Notes: generated by a model not told the origin, from the letters alone. A stretch of DNA of 64,000 nt from JAPHTQ01 sp050302275 (GCA_050302275.1 JBNLAT010000003.1:54858-118857); one strand, 5' to 3'; shown: positions 8,381 to 18,308, numbered from the stretch's first letter. Numbers and translations: made by a program.

Positions 8381-9185
8381 AATCCTGCGTATTTTCTCCG
8401 GTTTCCAACCGCTCACCGCTCAGGTCATCCTCCTCCCCTGAACTGATGCCGCACGGGCCCAGCGTCGGCAGGTCTACATCGCCCAATTCCGCGCCCAGAC
8501 TCTTGATCGCACCACACATGGTCTCCATCTTGCCGTCCATCGCATGGATGTGGTCGAGCATACAGTTGATGGCATGGGCCACCGGGTCGGGCATGTCAGC
8601 GGTGGTGCCGTAGGCGTCGAAACCGATCTTTTCGGCGGTCGCCTGGCGCTGTTCCTGCTTTTCGTCGCTCACGGGTCGCTTAACGATGCGGCCCGGTACA
8701 CCCACCACGGTGGTCCCGTCGGGGACCCCTTTGACCACCACGGCATTGGAGCCGATACGGGCATCATTGCCGATCAGGATCGGCCCCAGTACCTTGGCTC
8801 CTGCCCCGACCACCACATTGTTACCCAGGGTCGGGTGACGCTTACCTTTGTTCCAGCTGGTACCACCGAGAGTGACGCCATGGTAGATGGTGCAATCGTC
8901 ACCAATAATTGCCGTCTCACCGATCACCACACCCATGCCATGGTCAATAAAGAAGCGCTGACCGATCTGGGCACCCGGGTGGATCTCGATGCCTGTCAGC
9001 CAGCGAGCCAGACCCGAAAGCACCCGCGCCAGCCACTTCCAGCCTGCGTTCCAGAGGCGGTGGGAAAGGCGATGAAACAACACCGCGTGCAGGCCGGGAT
9101 AGGCAGTCAGGACCTCAAAAGTCGTGCGTGCCGCAGGGTCGCGCTGGAAAATTACATCGATGTCTTCGCGCAGGCGATTAAACAT
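8373..9185 (-). CDS. cysE: Serine O-acetyltransferase
   Basis: Makes O-acetylserine, the precursor of cysteine. The 270-residue protein has a short helical N-terminal domain and then a left-handed beta-helix of hexapeptide repeats (GIEIHPGAQIGQRFFIDHGMGVVIGE). The catalytic His is in the FFIDHG segment and the acetyl-CoA loop is GGTSWNKGKRHPT. The C-terminal tail of about 90 residues beyond the helix is longer than in the minimal family and acidic. Position upstream of iscR ties cysteine supply to the cysteine-consuming desulfurases. Confidence 0.95.
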   Translation of the reverse strand: MFNRLREDIDVIFQRDPAARTTFEVLTAYPGLHAVLFHRLSHRLWNAGWKWLARVLSGLARWLTGIEIHPGAQIGQRFFIDHGMGVVIGETAIIGDDCTIYHGVTLGGTSWNKGKRHPTLGNNVVVGAGAKVLGPILIGNDARIGSNAVVVKGVPDGTTVVGVPGRIVKRPVSDEKQEQRQATAEKIGFDAYGTTADMPDPVAHAINCMLDHIHAMDGKMETMCGAIKSLGAELGDVDLPTLGPCGISSGEEDDLSGERLETGENTQDYS

Positions 9186-9271
9186 GGTTAAACGGTAATA
9201 CCTGATAAGAGTGAAGGGCCTTATTCTTGCACAGCGAGCGGGGCATTGCGAGCGTGGCAGGATTGCCGGGC

Positions 9272-10036
9272 TTAATCCGATTTTTTCAGCCGTTTCATCA
9301 CACTGGTGAGGATACCGCGCAGGATATTGACCTCCGCCTTCTCCATTTCAGCCCGGTTGAACAGTCGCCGCAGACGGCGCATCAACAGGCGTGGATTTTC
9401 CGGGTCGAGAAAATCGAGCGCAACCAGGGTCTGCTCAAGATGAGTGAAGAACCCTTCCACCTCATCCGCCGAAGCAGGTAAGTCGGCCTTGTTAGACGTT
9501 GTCCCCTGCCATTCGCCCAGCCGCGCCATGTGGAACTCGTAGCTAATCACCTGAATCGCCGCGGCAATATTAAGCGAGCTGAAATCGGGGTTGGTGGGAA
9601 TGTGCACCAGATAATTACACAGCTCCAGTTCCTCATTCGTTAGCCCAGAATCCTCCCGGCCAAACAGCACCGCTATCTCATCGCCCTCCTCTCTCGCGGC
9701 GACCAGCTCGGCACAACCCCGCACATCCACCTGTGGCCAGGGGATAGTGCGCAGACTACGGGCACTGGCACCAAAAACCAGCGAGCACCCTTCCAGGGCC
9801 TCGGTCAGGCTGTCGCAGACCACCGCTTTGTCTAATAGATCTTCCGCGCCGGAGGCACGCGAGGTCGCTTCGCGGTGGGGAAAGAGAACGGGATTGACCA
9901 GATAGAGTCGATCCAGCGCCATGTTTTTCATCGCCCGCGCCGCGCCGCCGATGTTGCCGGGATGAGAAGTCTCGACCATCACGATACGAATACGGGGAAA
10001 TTTCTTCGCTTGCGTACTAATGCTTTTATCCACCAT
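9272..10036 (-). CDS. trmJ: TrmJ, tRNA 2'-O-methyltransferase (position 32)
   Basis: A SPOUT-class methyltransferase that 2'-O-methylates C32/U32 in tRNA. The 254-residue protein has the SPOUT motifs VMVETSHPGNIGGAARAMKN at the N-terminus, LFGREDSGLTNEEL, and the knot motif IPTNPDFSSLNIAAAIQ. A C-terminal helical extension is typical of TrmJ. It is divergent from suhB, with which it is often linked in gammaproteobacteria. Confidence 0.93.
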   Translation of the reverse strand: MVDKSISTQAKKFPRIRIVMVETSHPGNIGGAARAMKNMALDRLYLVNPVLFPHREATSRASGAEDLLDKAVVCDSLTEALEGCSLVFGASARSLRTIPWPQVDVRGCAELVAAREEGDEIAVLFGREDSGLTNEELELCNYLVHIPTNPDFSSLNIAAAIQVISYEFHMARLGEWQGTTSNKADLPASADEVEGFFTHLEQTLVALDFLDPENPRLLMRRLRRLFNRAEMEKAEVNILRGILTSVMKRLKKSD

Positions 10037-10061
10037 TTTGTTTAGAATGCGTCCCGCTATG

Positions 10062-10079
10062 ATGCTAGCTAACTAGCAT
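10062..10079. promoter_or_regulatory. Perfect 7-bp inverted repeat upstream of trmJ
   Basis: ATGCTAG and CTAGCAT flank a 4-nt CTAA spacer, 26 nt upstream of the trmJ start. It could be an operator or the foot of a promoter hairpin. No match to a known regulator is evident. Confidence 0.3.
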
Positions 10080-10093
10080 GTGGCCTGTACTCG

Positions 10094-10220
10094 AGTCAAA
10101 ATTAGCGAGCGCAGGTGAGACAAGGCAAAAATGAACGAAAAAGCGGAGTTTACGTATCAAGTAAATGAGCATTTTGAGTTCATTTTTAACGCCGTATCAC
10201 CAAGCACAGCAATTTTGACT
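10094..10220. repeat. Palindromic dispersed repeat, copy B
   Basis: A 127-nt element with perfect 10-bp inverted ends, AGTCAAAATT (10094-10103) and AATTTTGACT (10211-10220). At its centre GTTTAC (10148-10153) and GTAAATGAGCA (10161 onward) form a hairpin. A GACAAGGC stretch lies in the left arm. Layout and central motif match copy A at 1424-1566, although the outer arms differ in sequence. It fills most of the gap between divergent trmJ and suhB and may therefore affect their expression. No coding capacity. Confidence 0.65.
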
Positions 10221-10247
10221 GCTATTTAATAATTTGGAGGCTGTCCC

Positions 10248-11045
10248 ATGCATCCCATGCTGAACATTGCCGTGCGCGCTGCACGACAAGCCGGCAACAT
10301 TATCGCCCGTTCCTTCCCTCATGTGGATAGCCTCAGCGTCGATACCAAATCACGCAACGATTTTGTCAGTGATGTCGATCGCCTCGCCGAGCAGGAGATC
10401 ATCAATACCATCCACAAGGCCTACCCCGACCATGCCATTCTCGCTGAAGAGAGCGGCAGCAGCGGCGACAGTGAATATGTGTGGATTATCGACCCCCTCG
10501 ACGGCACCACCAACTTCCTTCATGGCTTCCCGCAATTTGCGGTCTCCATCGCCCTGAGTTTCCGCGGCAAGCTGGATCAGGCTGTCGTCTACGACCCGAT
10601 TAGCCAGGATCTCTACACCGCCAGCCGCGGTGCCGGCGCGCAACTTAACGGCCGCCGCATCCGCGTTGCCAGCCGCAAGACCCTGGATGGTGCCCTGCTC
10701 GGCACCGGCTTCCCATTCAAGGATAACGGCCTGCTCGACACCTATCTGGACACCTTTAAGGCGCTGTTCGGTGACACCGCCGGTATTCGCCGTCCCGGCT
10801 CTGCCGCGCTGGATCTGGCCTACGTGGCCGCTGGCCGCATCGATGGTTTCTGGGAGTTTGCCCTCAACCCGTGGGATATGGCCGCCGGTGCGCTGCTGAT
10901 CCAGGAAGCGGGTGGCAAGGTCGGTGACTTTGCCGGTGGAGACGAGTTCCTCGAAAGCGGCAACGTGATCGCCGGAAACCTGAAGGTGTACGACGCCATG
11001 CTTAAGCGTATCCGTCCCTGCCTGCCACCGGAAATCACCAAGTAA
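10248..11045 (+). CDS. suhB: SuhB, inositol-1-monophosphatase family
   Basis: Mg-dependent sugar/inositol monophosphatase that in enterobacteria also joins ribosomal RNA antitermination complexes. The 265 residues include ILAEESGSSG (E67/E68) and the metal-binding DPLDGTTNFLHGFP (D82, D85), with the second Asp motif at NPWDMAAGALL. GGAGG stands 7-8 nt before the ATG. It is followed by a small orphan gene and a strong terminator. Confidence 0.95.
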   Translation: MHPMLNIAVRAARQAGNIIARSFPHVDSLSVDTKSRNDFVSDVDRLAEQEIINTIHKAYPDHAILAEESGSSGDSEYVWIIDPLDGTTNFLHGFPQFAVSIALSFRGKLDQAVVYDPISQDLYTASRGAGAQLNGRRIRVASRKTLDGALLGTGFPFKDNGLLDTYLDTFKALFGDTAGIRRPGSAALDLAYVAAGRIDGFWEFALNPWDMAAGALLIQEAGGKVGDFAGGDEFLESGNVIAGNLKVYDAMLKRIRPCLPPEITK

Positions 11046-11108
11046 CAACCATTAAAGTTTATTGCCGCAGGACCGTTAACCCTCATATCGGGATCGGGAT
11101 ATGGGGCA

Positions 11109-11357
11109 ATGGCGGAACATCAGATCAATCAGAAGCTGGCACTGGAGATGACCATGCAGGAAGTGCTTGGCAATCTGGAGGAGCTGGCCCTCGACTTCGG
11201 CTACCGTGATGGTGAGGATTGCTTCGAGATCCTCTCTATCGAGACGCCCGAAGCGACGGAAACCACTGCGCAGACAGATAGCGGCAGCCGTATACGTTCC
11301 CCACTGGAACGAACGCCCACATCTATCACACAACAAAAGCAACGCCGTGTTGCCTGA
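11109..11357 (+). CDS. Small hypothetical protein downstream of suhB
   Basis: An 82-codon frame starting ATG at 11109 after GGGG, ending just before a rho-independent terminator, so it could be the last gene of a suhB transcript. The first 45 residues are acidic and helix-like (ALEMTMQEVLGNLEELALDF). The tail is Ser/Thr/Arg-rich and low in structure. I recognise no family. Position supports a real gene, but the composition of the tail is weak evidence. The N-terminal half is the more credible part. Confidence 0.45.
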   Translation: MAEHQINQKLALEMTMQEVLGNLEELALDFGYRDGEDCFEILSIETPEATETTAQTDSGSRIRSPLERTPTSITQQKQRRVA

Positions 11358-11359
11358 TC

Positions 11360-11387
11360 AAAAAAGCCCGCTGTAGCGGGATTTTTT
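11360..11387. terminator. Bidirectional rho-independent terminator
   Basis: CCCGCT and AGCGGG (11367-11380) form a GC stem, flanked by AAAAAA on the left and TTTTTT on the right, so it can terminate both the suhB-side transcript and the convergent GH114 gene. Confidence 0.85.
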
Positions 11388-11405
11388 ATCGAATCTATCA
11401 CCAAC

Positions 11406-12239
11406 TCAACCAGCACAGCTCAGGCGGAAACTATCGTCCAGATCCAGCGGCAAGATTAAGGTCTTGAACTGGCGATTGAGGGAATCGGTACACAATGCCT
11501 GACGCCTACTGGCATCGGTGACATAAACAGAACGGTATTCGATATTGAAAACCGGTTTACCCTGTGCGACAAACGGTGCCAGCAGATCGCACTCGTTATA
11601 TTCAAAGCACTGTTCGTTAACAGCAAAGTCAAAATCGGTAGCCAGATCGGCGACCTGATCCAGATCGTTTTTCAATCCGACGGAAAGGCCACGGTTATGC
11701 GCCTCGCGGGCGAGCATGCGATTGTAGGCTAGCTGATCCGCCGCACTTAAGTTAAATCCAGAATTATTGCTATAACCATCGACGTTATCCGGGTCGACAC
11801 CATCGCATCCCTTCTGCACCGCCAGGTCCATCCGTGCCTGCATAATCGTCACTACCGCAGCAGAGCGAACATCGAGCCAGCGCTCCCCTGGCCAACCGGA
11901 AAGATTATTTCCCAAATCGACTGCCGCAAACAGATCCGCATCGGGACGCCAGTTTTCATAGGAACCGGCGGAGAAGTAACAAATCACTTTTCTTCCCGTC
12001 GCCTGTATCGAGGCAATTTGATCGGTTGAGGAGTCGAACAGGTCGATATCGTAGATACTCACTGGATAACTTGAATTAATCGTCCCGGTCAGTTGAATCT
12101 GCCAATCGGTGGAAAGTGGAGGCTGATACCAGACACCGGCTGCTGCCTGACTGCCAGCTTGTGTGGAATCAGGAACCGTACTCATCGACTCACAGGCAGA
12201 GAGGAATACAAATGAAAGAAGAACAATATATCGAATCAT
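11406..12239 (-). CDS. GH114-like lipoprotein (endo-alpha-1,4-polygalactosaminidase family)
   Basis: A predicted lipoprotein: MIRYIVLLSFVFLSAC places a lipobox (LSAC) near residue 16. The rest resembles the GH114 TIM-barrel: WQIQLTGTINSSYPVSIYDI, ICYFSAGSYENWRPD and the acidic GCDGVDPDNVDGY motif expected to carry catalytic aspartates. GH114 enzymes act on alpha-1,4-galactosaminan-type polymers and related exopolysaccharides. The substrate here is unknown. An upstream GTG in frame is possible, but the ATG at 12239 gives the clean lipoprotein signal. No polysaccharide biosynthesis genes lie nearby, so a stand-alone hydrolase is likely. Confidence 0.8.
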   Translation of the reverse strand: MIRYIVLLSFVFLSACESMSTVPDSTQAGSQAAAGVWYQPPLSTDWQIQLTGTINSSYPVSIYDIDLFDSSTDQIASIQATGRKVICYFSAGSYENWRPDADLFAAVDLGNNLSGWPGERWLDVRSAAVVTIMQARMDLAVQKGCDGVDPDNVDGYSNNSGFNLSAADQLAYNRMLAREAHNRGLSVGLKNDLDQVADLATDFDFAVNEQCFEYNECDLLAPFVAQGKPVFNIEYRSVYVTDASRRQALCTDSLNRQFKTLILPLDLDDSFRLSCAG

Positions 12240-12420
12240 GGCCGCTACCCATCCTTGCACACGTTGCTACGTAGCCGAATAGGAGCGTAGAAAGGAGACG
12301 ACCTGCTCACTGTGAGGCAGGTAACACTTATATCTTTATTTATGTGACTGGTGACTCACTACGCGCAGTTTGGTGTTATGAACATCACTACACTTTGACT
12401 GGCCTTCACAATTCTGCAAC

Positions 12421-12448
12421 AAAAAAGCCCGCAAAAGCGGGCTTCTTT
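12421..12448 (-). terminator. Terminator of the secDF transcript
   Basis: GCCCGC (12427-12432), AAAA loop, GCGGGC (12437-12442). On the minus strand the stem is followed by TTTTTTGTTG, right after the secF stop. Confidence 0.85.
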
Positions 12449-12470
12449 AATATTGCAGGATACCGGTATC

Positions 12471-13406
12471 TCAGGGCAGGTCATCCAGATTGGCGCCCTC
12501 TTTCTCTACCGGCATCAGGTCTTCCTTGCTCACACCCAGGGCCAGAGCAGCGGCGCTGGCAACATAGATGGAAGAGTAAGTACCGACGAAGATACCGAGC
12601 AGTAGCGCAGTGGCAAAACCGTGAATCGACTCACCACCGAAGAAAAACAGCGCAAGCAATACCAGGATGGTAGTAAACGAGGTCATCAAGGTACGTGACA
12701 GGGTCTGGTTGAGTGAAGCGTTGACGATATCCTCAGGCGAACCTTTACGCATCTTGCGGAAGTTTTCGCGGATACGGTCAAACACAACGATAGTATCGTT
12801 GAGTGAGTAACCGATCACCGCCAGTACCGCAGCGAGAACGGTGAGGTCGAAATCGAGTTGCAACAACGAGAATACGCCAAGGGTGATAATGACGTCGTGC
12901 ACCAACGCGGCGACGGAACCGACTGCGAAACGATACTCAAAACGCAGCGCAACGTAGACCAGGATACCAATCAGCGCATAGATCATCGCCAGGCCGCCGT
13001 CGTTGGTCAGCTCTTCACCGACCTGTGGGCCAACAAATTCAACACGGCGCATCTGCACCTCGTTATCCTGCCCTTTGAGCGCAGCAAAGATCCGATCACT
13101 CAACTCTGCACTGGTGACGCCTTCACGCGGTGCGATACGAATCATCACATCGGTTGCGGCACCGAAGTGCTGCACAATCGCATCACCATAGCCCTGCTTG
13201 GCCAGCACATCGCGAATCTGGTCCAGCTCGGCATTTTTAGTGTAGCCCACTTCGATGATGGTACCGCCGGTAAAGTCGATACCGAAATTAAAGCCGCGAG
13301 TCACCATTGAAGCGATGGAGATAACGATAAGTACCAGCGACAAAACCATCGCAAGCTTGCGCTTGCCGAGAAAGTCGATGGAGGTCTCTTTTTTCAAAAT
13401 CTGCAT
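12471..13406 (-). CDS. secF: SecF, protein translocase accessory subunit
   Basis: Inner-membrane partner of SecD that uses proton-motive force to finish protein export through SecYEG. The 311 residues have a first membrane segment (KLAMVLSLVLIVISIASMVT), the periplasmic GFNFGIDFTGGTIIEV motif, and five further membrane segments. These contain the conserved VIGYSLNDTIVVFDRIREN. It lies 13 nt downstream of secD. Confidence 0.96.
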   Translation of the reverse strand: MQILKKETSIDFLGKRKLAMVLSLVLIVISIASMVTRGFNFGIDFTGGTIIEVGYTKNAELDQIRDVLAKQGYGDAIVQHFGAATDVMIRIAPREGVTSAELSDRIFAALKGQDNEVQMRRVEFVGPQVGEELTNDGGLAMIYALIGILVYVALRFEYRFAVGSVAALVHDVIITLGVFSLLQLDFDLTVLAAVLAVIGYSLNDTIVVFDRIRENFRKMRKGSPEDIVNASLNQTLSRTLMTSFTTILVLLALFFFGGESIHGFATALLLGIFVGTYSSIYVASAAALALGVSKEDLMPVEKEGANLDDLP

Positions 13407-13419
13407 ACTAACGTCCTCC

Positions 13420-15276
13420 TTAAATCGACAGACTGGAGATGCGTTTACCCCCCAGTACCAGATTAATCACCGCACGTGTCACCATAATCGCGGTGAACAT
13501 GGAGGTGACGATACCGATGGAAAGCGTGATGGCAAAACCCTTGATCGGGCCGGTACCAAAACTGAACAGCACCACCGCTGCGATCAGGGTAGTAATGTTG
13601 GCGTCGGCAATGGTGGAGAAGGCTTTTTCATAACCGGCATGGATCGCCGCATGCGGTGTATTACCAAGCCGCAACTCTTCACGAATCCGCTCAAAGATAA
13701 GCACATTGGCATCCACCGCCATACCCACAGTCAACACGATACCGGCGATACCGGGCAGGGTCAGGGTTGCCTGTAACAGCGAGAGCACGGCAACGATGAA
13801 CACCAGGTTCAGCGCCAGTGCCAGATTGGCGACCATACCGAAGCTTCGATACCAGAGCGCCATAAAGCCGAGTACCGCGACAAAACCAATCACCACCGAG
13901 GCGAGGCCCTTGTCGATGTTTTCCTGCCCCATGCTTGGGCCGATGGTACGCTCTTCGACGATCTCCATCGGCGCTGCCAGTGCACCGGCACGCAACAGCA
14001 AGGCGAGATTGTGCGCTTCGTCAGGACTGTCGAGACCGGTGGTCTGGAAACGTTTGCTGAACACACCGCGAATAGTAGCGAGACTGATCACCTCTTCGAT
14101 GCGGTTCGTCACCCGTTGTTGCTTACCGTTGATTGTGCGGGTTTCGGTCTTGGTTTCGATATAGACCACCGCCATCCGTTTGCCGACATTTTCACGGGTG
14201 TTGTCGAGCATCTTGCGTGCGCCTTTCGAATCGAGGGTCACGCTAACTTCGGGCTGGCCGGTCTGCTGCTCGATACCGGCCGCAGCGTCGATGATCTGGT
14301 CACCAGTGACGATCACCTCTTTCTTCAGCAACACAGGTCGTCCGTCACGCTGTTTGTAGAGACGAGAGTTGTAAGGCACACGTCCGGCAAGGGCATCGTT
14401 CACATCATGCTCCTCGTCTTCCATGTGGTATTCGAGGGTAGCTGTGGCACCAATAACATCCTTGGCACGGGCGGTATCCTGCACACCTGGCAGTTGCACC
14501 ACGATGCGCTCCTGTCCCTGCTGCTGGATCACCGGCTCGGCCACACCCAACTCATTCACCCGCTTACGCAGAGTGGTGATGTTCTGTTTAACCGCAAACT
14601 TCTTTGTCTCCAGCAGCTCTTTCTCACTCAAGCTGGCATAGAGGTATTCGCTACCGTCGCGTGGTTCTTCGTTGAGTACCAGATCGCGGTACTCTTTGCG
14701 AATCAGCTCATTGGCTTTATTGCGTTCCTCTGCGTCGCGGAATTTGATCTCGACGCGTCCCTTGTCGGCGACGATAGTTAAGTAACGCACCTTGTTATCA
14801 CGCATCAGACTACGCAGGTCGCTGACATAACGTTCCAGTGCCTGCTCCACCGCGGCGTTCATATCCACTTCCATCAGGAAGTGCACGCCACCGCGCAGGT
14901 CGAGACCGAGGTACATAGGCAAGGCATTGAGGCCACTTAACCACTGAGGTGTTGCCGGGGCCAGATTCATCGCCGTGGTATAGCTATCGCCCAGCGCCTC
15001 ACGCACAGGCTGATAGGCCTTCAGCTGCGCATCGGTATCGGCGAAGCGCACCAACATGGAGTTGGGTTTTACTTCGAGGGATTTGTAACTGAGCTTTTCC
15101 TTTTCCAGAACGCCGATCACCTTGTCACGGGTGGCGTTGTTAACCTCGGCCATACGATTGGCAGAGATCTGCAGCGCCGGGTCGTCGCCGTAAAGGTTGG
15201 GCAGGGCGTAGATTGTGCCAATGACCATCAGCACAACGATCAGAAGGTACTTCCAGAATGGGTAACGGTTAATCAT
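13420..15276 (-). CDS. secD: SecD, protein translocase accessory subunit
   Basis: A 618-residue membrane protein. It has an N-terminal anchor, the large periplasmic P1 region with the GLDLRGGVHFLMEVD motif, and a C-terminal six-helix bundle ending in VDANVLIFERIREELR and a RND-type fold. Works with SecF and YajC, its immediate neighbours. A 12-bp hairpin lies between yajC and secD (15292-15319). Confidence 0.96.
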   Translation of the reverse strand: MINRYPFWKYLLIVVLMVIGTIYALPNLYGDDPALQISANRMAEVNNATRDKVIGVLEKEKLSYKSLEVKPNSMLVRFADTDAQLKAYQPVREALGDSYTTAMNLAPATPQWLSGLNALPMYLGLDLRGGVHFLMEVDMNAAVEQALERYVSDLRSLMRDNKVRYLTIVADKGRVEIKFRDAEERNKANELIRKEYRDLVLNEEPRDGSEYLYASLSEKELLETKKFAVKQNITTLRKRVNELGVAEPVIQQQGQERIVVQLPGVQDTARAKDVIGATATLEYHMEDEEHDVNDALAGRVPYNSRLYKQRDGRPVLLKKEVIVTGDQIIDAAAGIEQQTGQPEVSVTLDSKGARKMLDNTRENVGKRMAVVYIETKTETRTINGKQQRVTNRIEEVISLATIRGVFSKRFQTTGLDSPDEAHNLALLLRAGALAAPMEIVEERTIGPSMGQENIDKGLASVVIGFVAVLGFMALWYRSFGMVANLALALNLVFIVAVLSLLQATLTLPGIAGIVLTVGMAVDANVLIFERIREELRLGNTPHAAIHAGYEKAFSTIADANITTLIAAVVLFSFGTGPIKGFAITLSIGIVTSMFTAIMVTRAVINLVLGGKRISSLSI

Positions 15277-15291
15277 GATGACACCAGATAC

Positions 15292-15319
15292 AGTAACCGG
15301 CGCATTGGCGCCGGTTACT
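15292..15319. other. Strong hairpin in the yajC-secD gap
   Basis: AGTAACCGGCGC and its exact complement form a 12-bp stem around a 4-nt ATTG loop, 16 nt upstream of the secD start on the transcribed strand. No T-run follows, so it is not a classical terminator. It could act in mRNA processing, stability or translational coupling. Confidence 0.6.
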
Positions 15320-15339
15320 CAATTGTTGTTGTTTCAGCT

Positions 15340-15678
15340 TTAGAGATTCTTGATGGTCCCTTTGGGCAACAGGCTGGAGACCGCTTCACGCTGCAACTTC
15401 ATCTGCACATTGTCGGCCACTTCCACAACGATGTGGGTTTCGCCCACTTCGGAAATACGTCCGTAGATGCCACCGCTGGTCAGCACCTCATCACCCTTGG
15501 AGAGGGCTTCGACCATCTTCTTGTGCTCTTTGGCGCGACGTGACTGCGGGCGAATCAGCAGGAAGTAGAAGACGACGAAGAGAATGATGAAGGGGAACAG
15601 CGCCTCCAGCATACCGGGTTGCTGCTGTGCAGCCGCCGGGGCAGCCTCGGCCAGGGCATCGGAGATAAAGAAGCTCAT
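15340..15678 (-). CDS. yajC: YajC, Sec translocase accessory protein
   Basis: A 112-residue protein with one membrane segment (MLEALFPFIILFVVFYFLLI), then RPQSRRAKEHKKMVEAL and the conserved GGIYGRISEVGE beta domain. It associates with SecDF. The N-terminal Ala-rich leader before the membrane helix is typical. Confidence 0.95.
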   Translation of the reverse strand: MSFFISDALAEAAPAAAQQQPGMLEALFPFIILFVVFYFLLIRPQSRRAKEHKKMVEALSKGDEVLTSGGIYGRISEVGETHIVVEVADNVQMKLQREAVSSLLPKGTIKNL

Positions 15679-15728
15679 GTGTTATTCCTTAGGCTCGGTT
15701 TTGGTAGATGTCTAAAAACTGGCGCCCA

Positions 15729-16843
<1,115 letters not shown>

Positions 16844-16844
<1 letters not shown>

Positions 16845-17881
16845 CAGCCACGCTCCTCCGGTTGTTGCGGCAGGATAAACATGGCGTCACCGTAACTGAA
16901 GAAACGGTACTGTTGTTCTACGGCGTGGCGATAGGCGTTCATCGCCTGATCATACCCGGCAAAGGCGCAGACCAACATCAGCAGGGTCGATTCGGGTAGA
17001 TGGAAATTAGTCAGCAGGGCATCGATGACACGAAAACGGTAGCCGGGGTAGATAAAGATATCGGTCTCGCCGCTGAACGGCGCCAGTTCGCCAGCGCGTG
17101 CCGCCGACTCCAGCGAACGGACCACCGTAGTACCCACCGCTACCACGCGGCCGCCGCGCAGCCGGGCTCGAGCCACCGCTTCCACCGTCTCCCGCGGTAC
17201 CTCGATGTACTCCTTGTGCATGTGGTGCTCGCGAATATCATCCACCCGCACCGGCTGGAAGGTACCCGCCCCCACATGCAGGGTCACGAAAGCGGTTTCG
17301 ATCCCAGCCTGTTGCAACTGCGCCAGCATCGCCTGATCAAAATGAAGTCCGGCGGTCGGTGCAGCCACCGCCCCCTCGCGACTGGCGTAGACCGTCTGGT
17401 AGCGCTCGCTATCGCTCTCCCCGGCTTCGCGTTCTATATAAGGTGGCAACGGCATACGACCGTGCTGTTTCAACAAATCCAGTATCGGGCCGGGAAAACG
17501 CAGGGCGAAGAGATCGCCGTCGCGGCCGGTCACCTCCACATCGAAATGCCCTTCCAGAGTCAGCCAGCTACCGGGTTTAGGTGACTTACTGGCACGCACA
17601 TGGGCCAACACTTCGTGCTCCCCGGTGATCCGCTCCACCAGCACTTCAACCCGACCGCCGCTCTCTTTCTGCCCGAACAGTCGCGCTGGGATCACCCGGG
17701 TGTCGTTAAACACCAGCAGATCGCCGGGACGCAGTAGGCCTGGCAGGTCACTGAACTGGCGGTCCTCAATCGAACCGGCCGCGCCATCGAGCAGCAGCAG
17801 GCGGCTACCGCGCCGCTCATCAGCGGGGCGTTGGGCGATCAGCGATTCGGGCAGGTCGTAATGGAAGTCGGTACGTTGCAT
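16844..17881 (-). CDS. queA: QueA, S-adenosylmethionine:tRNA ribosyltransferase-isomerase
   Basis: Adds the epoxycyclopentane ring to preQ1-tRNA, the step after Tgt. The frame extends upstream to 17944, but the start at 17881 (MQRTDFHYDLPESLIAQRPA) is the family N-terminus. Signature motifs LLVFNDTRVIPARLFG and the AAPTAGLHFD segment are intact. First gene of the queA-tgt-yajC-secD-secF run, divergent from tRNA-Leu. Confidence 0.96.
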
Positions 17882-18018
17882 AGGGCGCGGATGATAACAA
17901 AGGTGGCAGGTAACAGGTATCCGGCAACAGGTGGAAAATGACACTCATTGATTTTCCTGCCACCGATTGCCTGAGACCTTTCATCTTTTGCCTTTTACCT
18001 TTTATAATGCGCCTCCTT

Positions 18019-18105
18019 GCCGGGGTGGCGAAATTGGTAGACGCAGGGGATTCAAAATCCCCCGGTGGCAACACCTTGTCGGTTCGAGTCCGACCCTCGG
18101 TACCA
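18019..18105 (+). tRNA. tRNA-Leu (CAA)
   Basis: A 87-nt class II tRNA with an encoded CCA. The acceptor GCCGGGG pairs with CCTCGGT (two G-U pairs). The D arm is GGCGAAATTGGTAGACGC. The anticodon stem is GGGGA/TCCCC with loop TTCAAAA, giving anticodon CAA at 18053-18055. There is a long variable arm, and the T arm is GTCGG-TTCGAGT-CCGAC. Reads UUG leucine codons. A TATAAT stands at 18003-18008, 10 nt before the 5' end, with no clear -35. Confidence 0.95.
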
Positions 18106-18152
18106 GATTAGTGTTTGATGTGCTGTGGTTCAGTGACAGTCGACTTGCCGGT

Positions 18153-18308
18153 TGACGCGGTACTTCCCTGTACCGCGCCCTACAGGCGTACTGAAGTGCG
18201 TCCCCATCGGCACTCCTGCCGATGGGTCGAGTCCGACCCTCGGTACCAGTTTTATTTATGTTTAATGGGTGGGGAGCTATCCCCTTGTCGGTGACGCGGT
18301 ACTTCCCT
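18153..18308. repeat. tRNA 3'-end duplication with flanking repeats
   Basis: The last 22 nt of tRNA-Leu plus one flanking base (18084-18106) are repeated exactly at 18227-18249. The second copy follows directly on a perfect 10-bp hairpin, 18203-18226 with a CTCC loop. A 17-nt direct repeat beginning TGACGCGGTACTTCCCT occurs at 18153-18169 and 18292-18308, each preceded by a CTTGYCGGT stretch that resembles the tRNA variable/T-arm region. There is no integrase, so this is either an old integration scar or an amplified tRNA-tail unit like the repeats behind E. coli tyrT. The rest of the 18106-18435 gap holds no gene. Confidence 0.65.

Noticed and set aside
14011..14781. A 256-codon frame opposite secD
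   Set aside because: Shadow of secD. No signal, motif or ribosome-binding sequence.
18084..18249. Active genomic island at tRNA-Leu
   Set aside because: Only 143 nt lie between the repeated tRNA ends, and no integrase or cargo gene is present.
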